6,322 nucleotides of DNA from Burkholderiales bacterium (GTDB taxonomy: Bacteria; Pseudomonadota; Gammaproteobacteria; Burkholderiales; Burkholderiaceae_C), in assembly GCA_947448105.1 (NCBI GenBank), contig CANFNE010000151.1, positions 1 to 6,322 on the forward strand, written 5' to 3'. A program made the translations under genes and the position numbers. This document shows positions 5,104 through 6,322 of this stretch, piece by piece. The first letter of the stretch is position 1. Every line of letters begins with the position of its first letter. Under the pieces are notes generated by a model. The model was not told the DNA's origin and ran no database searches. It was given only the letters and a program-made list of their open reading frames with translations.

Positions 5104-6322
5104 CCGCGCACTCCCCCACGGCAGCCCACGCTGCCCCAGCCACCCACGCAGACTACGCCGACCGCCGCGCCCGCCTGGCCAAGCACATCGGTCGCCACGG
5201 CGTCGCCCTGATCCCCACCGCGCCCGAGCAGCAGCGCAACCGCGACGCGGATTTTTTGTACCGCTTTGACAGCTACTTCCACTACCTCAGTGGCTTTACC
5301 GAGCCCCGGGCCTGGCTGGTGATTACCGGCAGCGGCAAAAGCGTGCTGTTTTGCCTGCCCAAGGACCTGGAGCGCGAAACCTGGGACGGCCGGCGCCTGG
5401 GGCCACAGGCCGCGCCCGCCGCGCTGGGCGTGGACGAGGCCTATTCGATCGACGAACTTGACGCCCGCCTGCCGCAGCTGTTGGACGGCTGCGACACCGT
5501 GTGGTACCCGTTTGCCACCCACAAGGGCTTGGAGGCGCGCGTCAATGGCTGGCTGCAGCCGCTGCGCGACCGGGTGCGCTATGGGGCCCTGTGCCCGGCC
5601 AGCCAGCGCGACCTGTGCGCGCCGCTCGATGAAATGCGCTTGGTCAAAGACGCGTTCGAGCAAGCCACCATGCGCCGCGCCGCGCAGATCAGCGCCGGGG
5701 GCCACATCCGCGCCATGCAGACGAGCGCCCGCATGCTGCGCGCAGGCCAAGAGGTGCGCGAATACCACCTGGACGCCGAGCTGCTGCACGAATTTCGCCT
5801 GCACGGCTCGCAATGCCCGGCCTACGGTTCTATCGTGGCTGCGGGCGAGAACGCCTGCGTGCTGCACTACCGCGCCGACGCCGGGCTGGTACGCGACGGC
5901 GAGCTGGTGCTGATTGACGCGGGCTGCGAACTCGATGGCTACGCGTCGGACATCACCCGCACTTTTCCGGCCAATGGCAAGTTCAGCGGGCCCCAGCGCG
6001 CGCTCTACGAGTTGGTATTGGCTTCGCAACAAGCGGCGGTGGACGCTACCCGCGCTGGCGCCCGCTTTACCGACCCGCACGAGGCCACCGTCAAGGTGCT
6101 GGCCCAGGGCATGCTCGATGTGGGGCTGCTCGACGCCAACAAGGTGGGCAGCCTGGAAGATGTGATTGAGAAGCGCGCCTACTTCCCGTTTTACATGCAC
6201 CGCACCGGCCACTGGCTGGGCATGGATGTGCACGACTGCGGCGCCTACACCGAGCCCAGCGAAATTGGCCAGGCCACGGTGCGCAAGGATGCACTCACCG
6301 GCGAGACCATCGTCAACCGCCC
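5100..6322 (+). CDS. pepP: Xaa-Pro aminopeptidase PepP (cut by the right edge)
   Basis: Aminopeptidase P is a cytoplasmic di-manganese peptidase of family M24B that releases an N-terminal residue preceding proline. The 407 complete codons seen here include the N-terminal creatinase-like domain (about 18-170, with DFLYRFDSYFHYLSGF at 51-66) and most of the pita-bread catalytic domain. Metal ligands D273 (IDAG) and D284 (SDITRTFP) and H371 are present. H256 (LHYRA), H367 and H378 in MHRTGHWLGMDVHD correspond to the catalytic histidines of the E. coli enzyme (243, 350, 361). The last two metal-binding glutamates fall beyond the window. The ATG at 5100 overlaps the murU stop by four bases and has an AAGG upstream, pointing to the same operon. 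The first ~17 residues are Ala/His/Pro-rich and not conserved, so a slightly later start cannot be ruled out, although no other good start is visible. About 50 residues are missing off the right edge. Confidence 0.96.
   Translation, partial: MTAHSPTAAHAAPATHADYADRRARLAKHIGRHGVALIPTAPEQQRNRDADFLYRFDSYFHYLSGFTEPRAWLVITGSGKSVLFCLPKDLERETWDGRRLGPQAAPAALGVDEAYSIDELDARLPQLLDGCDTVWYPFATHKGLEARVNGWLQPLRDRVRYGALCPASQRDLCAPLDEMRLVKDAFEQATMRRAAQISAGGHIRAMQTSARMLRAGQEVREYHLDAELLHEFRLHGSQCPAYGSIVAAGENACVLHYRADAGLVRDGELVLIDAGCELDGYASDITRTFPANGKFSGPQRALYELVLASQQAAVDATRAGARFTDPHEATVKVLAQGMLDVGLLDANKVGSLEDVIEKRAYFPFYMHRTGHWLGMDVHDCGAYTEPSEIGQATVRKDALTGETIVNR

Noticed and set aside
5025..6233. Long open frame (402 codons) on the minus strand opposite pepP
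   Set aside because: It is antisense to a well-supported pepP with all expected metal ligands. Its His/Ala/Gly/Val-rich translation shows no recognisable motif, which is typical of shadow frames in GC-rich DNA.

Overview
The window looks like a housekeeping and regulatory stretch of a GC-rich betaproteobacterial chromosome. The likely group is Burkholderiales, close to Comamonadaceae. This is inferred from protein resemblance, codon use and the GC-rich background with short AT-rich promoter islands; no database was searched. Every coding region reads without frameshifts, and no tRNA, rRNA, CRISPR array, insertion sequence or attachment site was seen.

Minus-strand half (1-3075), read right to left: a membrane sensor histidine kinase of the 7TMR-DISM type (1192-3075), its OmpR/PhoB-type response regulator (422-1141), then the first 114 codons of transketolase (1-344), which runs off the left edge. 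Kinase and regulator are separated by a 50-bp AT-rich spacer with an inverted repeat. Regulator and transketolase are separated by 77 bp.

Plus-strand half (3166-6322): an Old Yellow Enzyme family flavin oxidoreductase of the YqjM/XenA class (3166-4287), a sugar-1-phosphate nucleotidyltransferase best matched to the muramate-recycling enzyme MurU (4294-5103), and Xaa-Pro aminopeptidase PepP (5100 to the right edge). Gaps of +6 and -4 bases indicate one operon.

The two halves diverge from a 90-bp intergenic region (3076-3165) that must hold, or lie next to, the start signals for both the two-component system and the oxidoreductase operon. This makes the oxidoreductase operon a natural candidate target of the regulator, but the sequence alone does not prove it. 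No wholly new system is evident. The points worth a second look are the histidine kinase's unusual catalytic boxes, the AT-rich island before the regulator gene, the divergent arrangement, and the presence of an ene-reductase rather than amgK directly upstream of murU.
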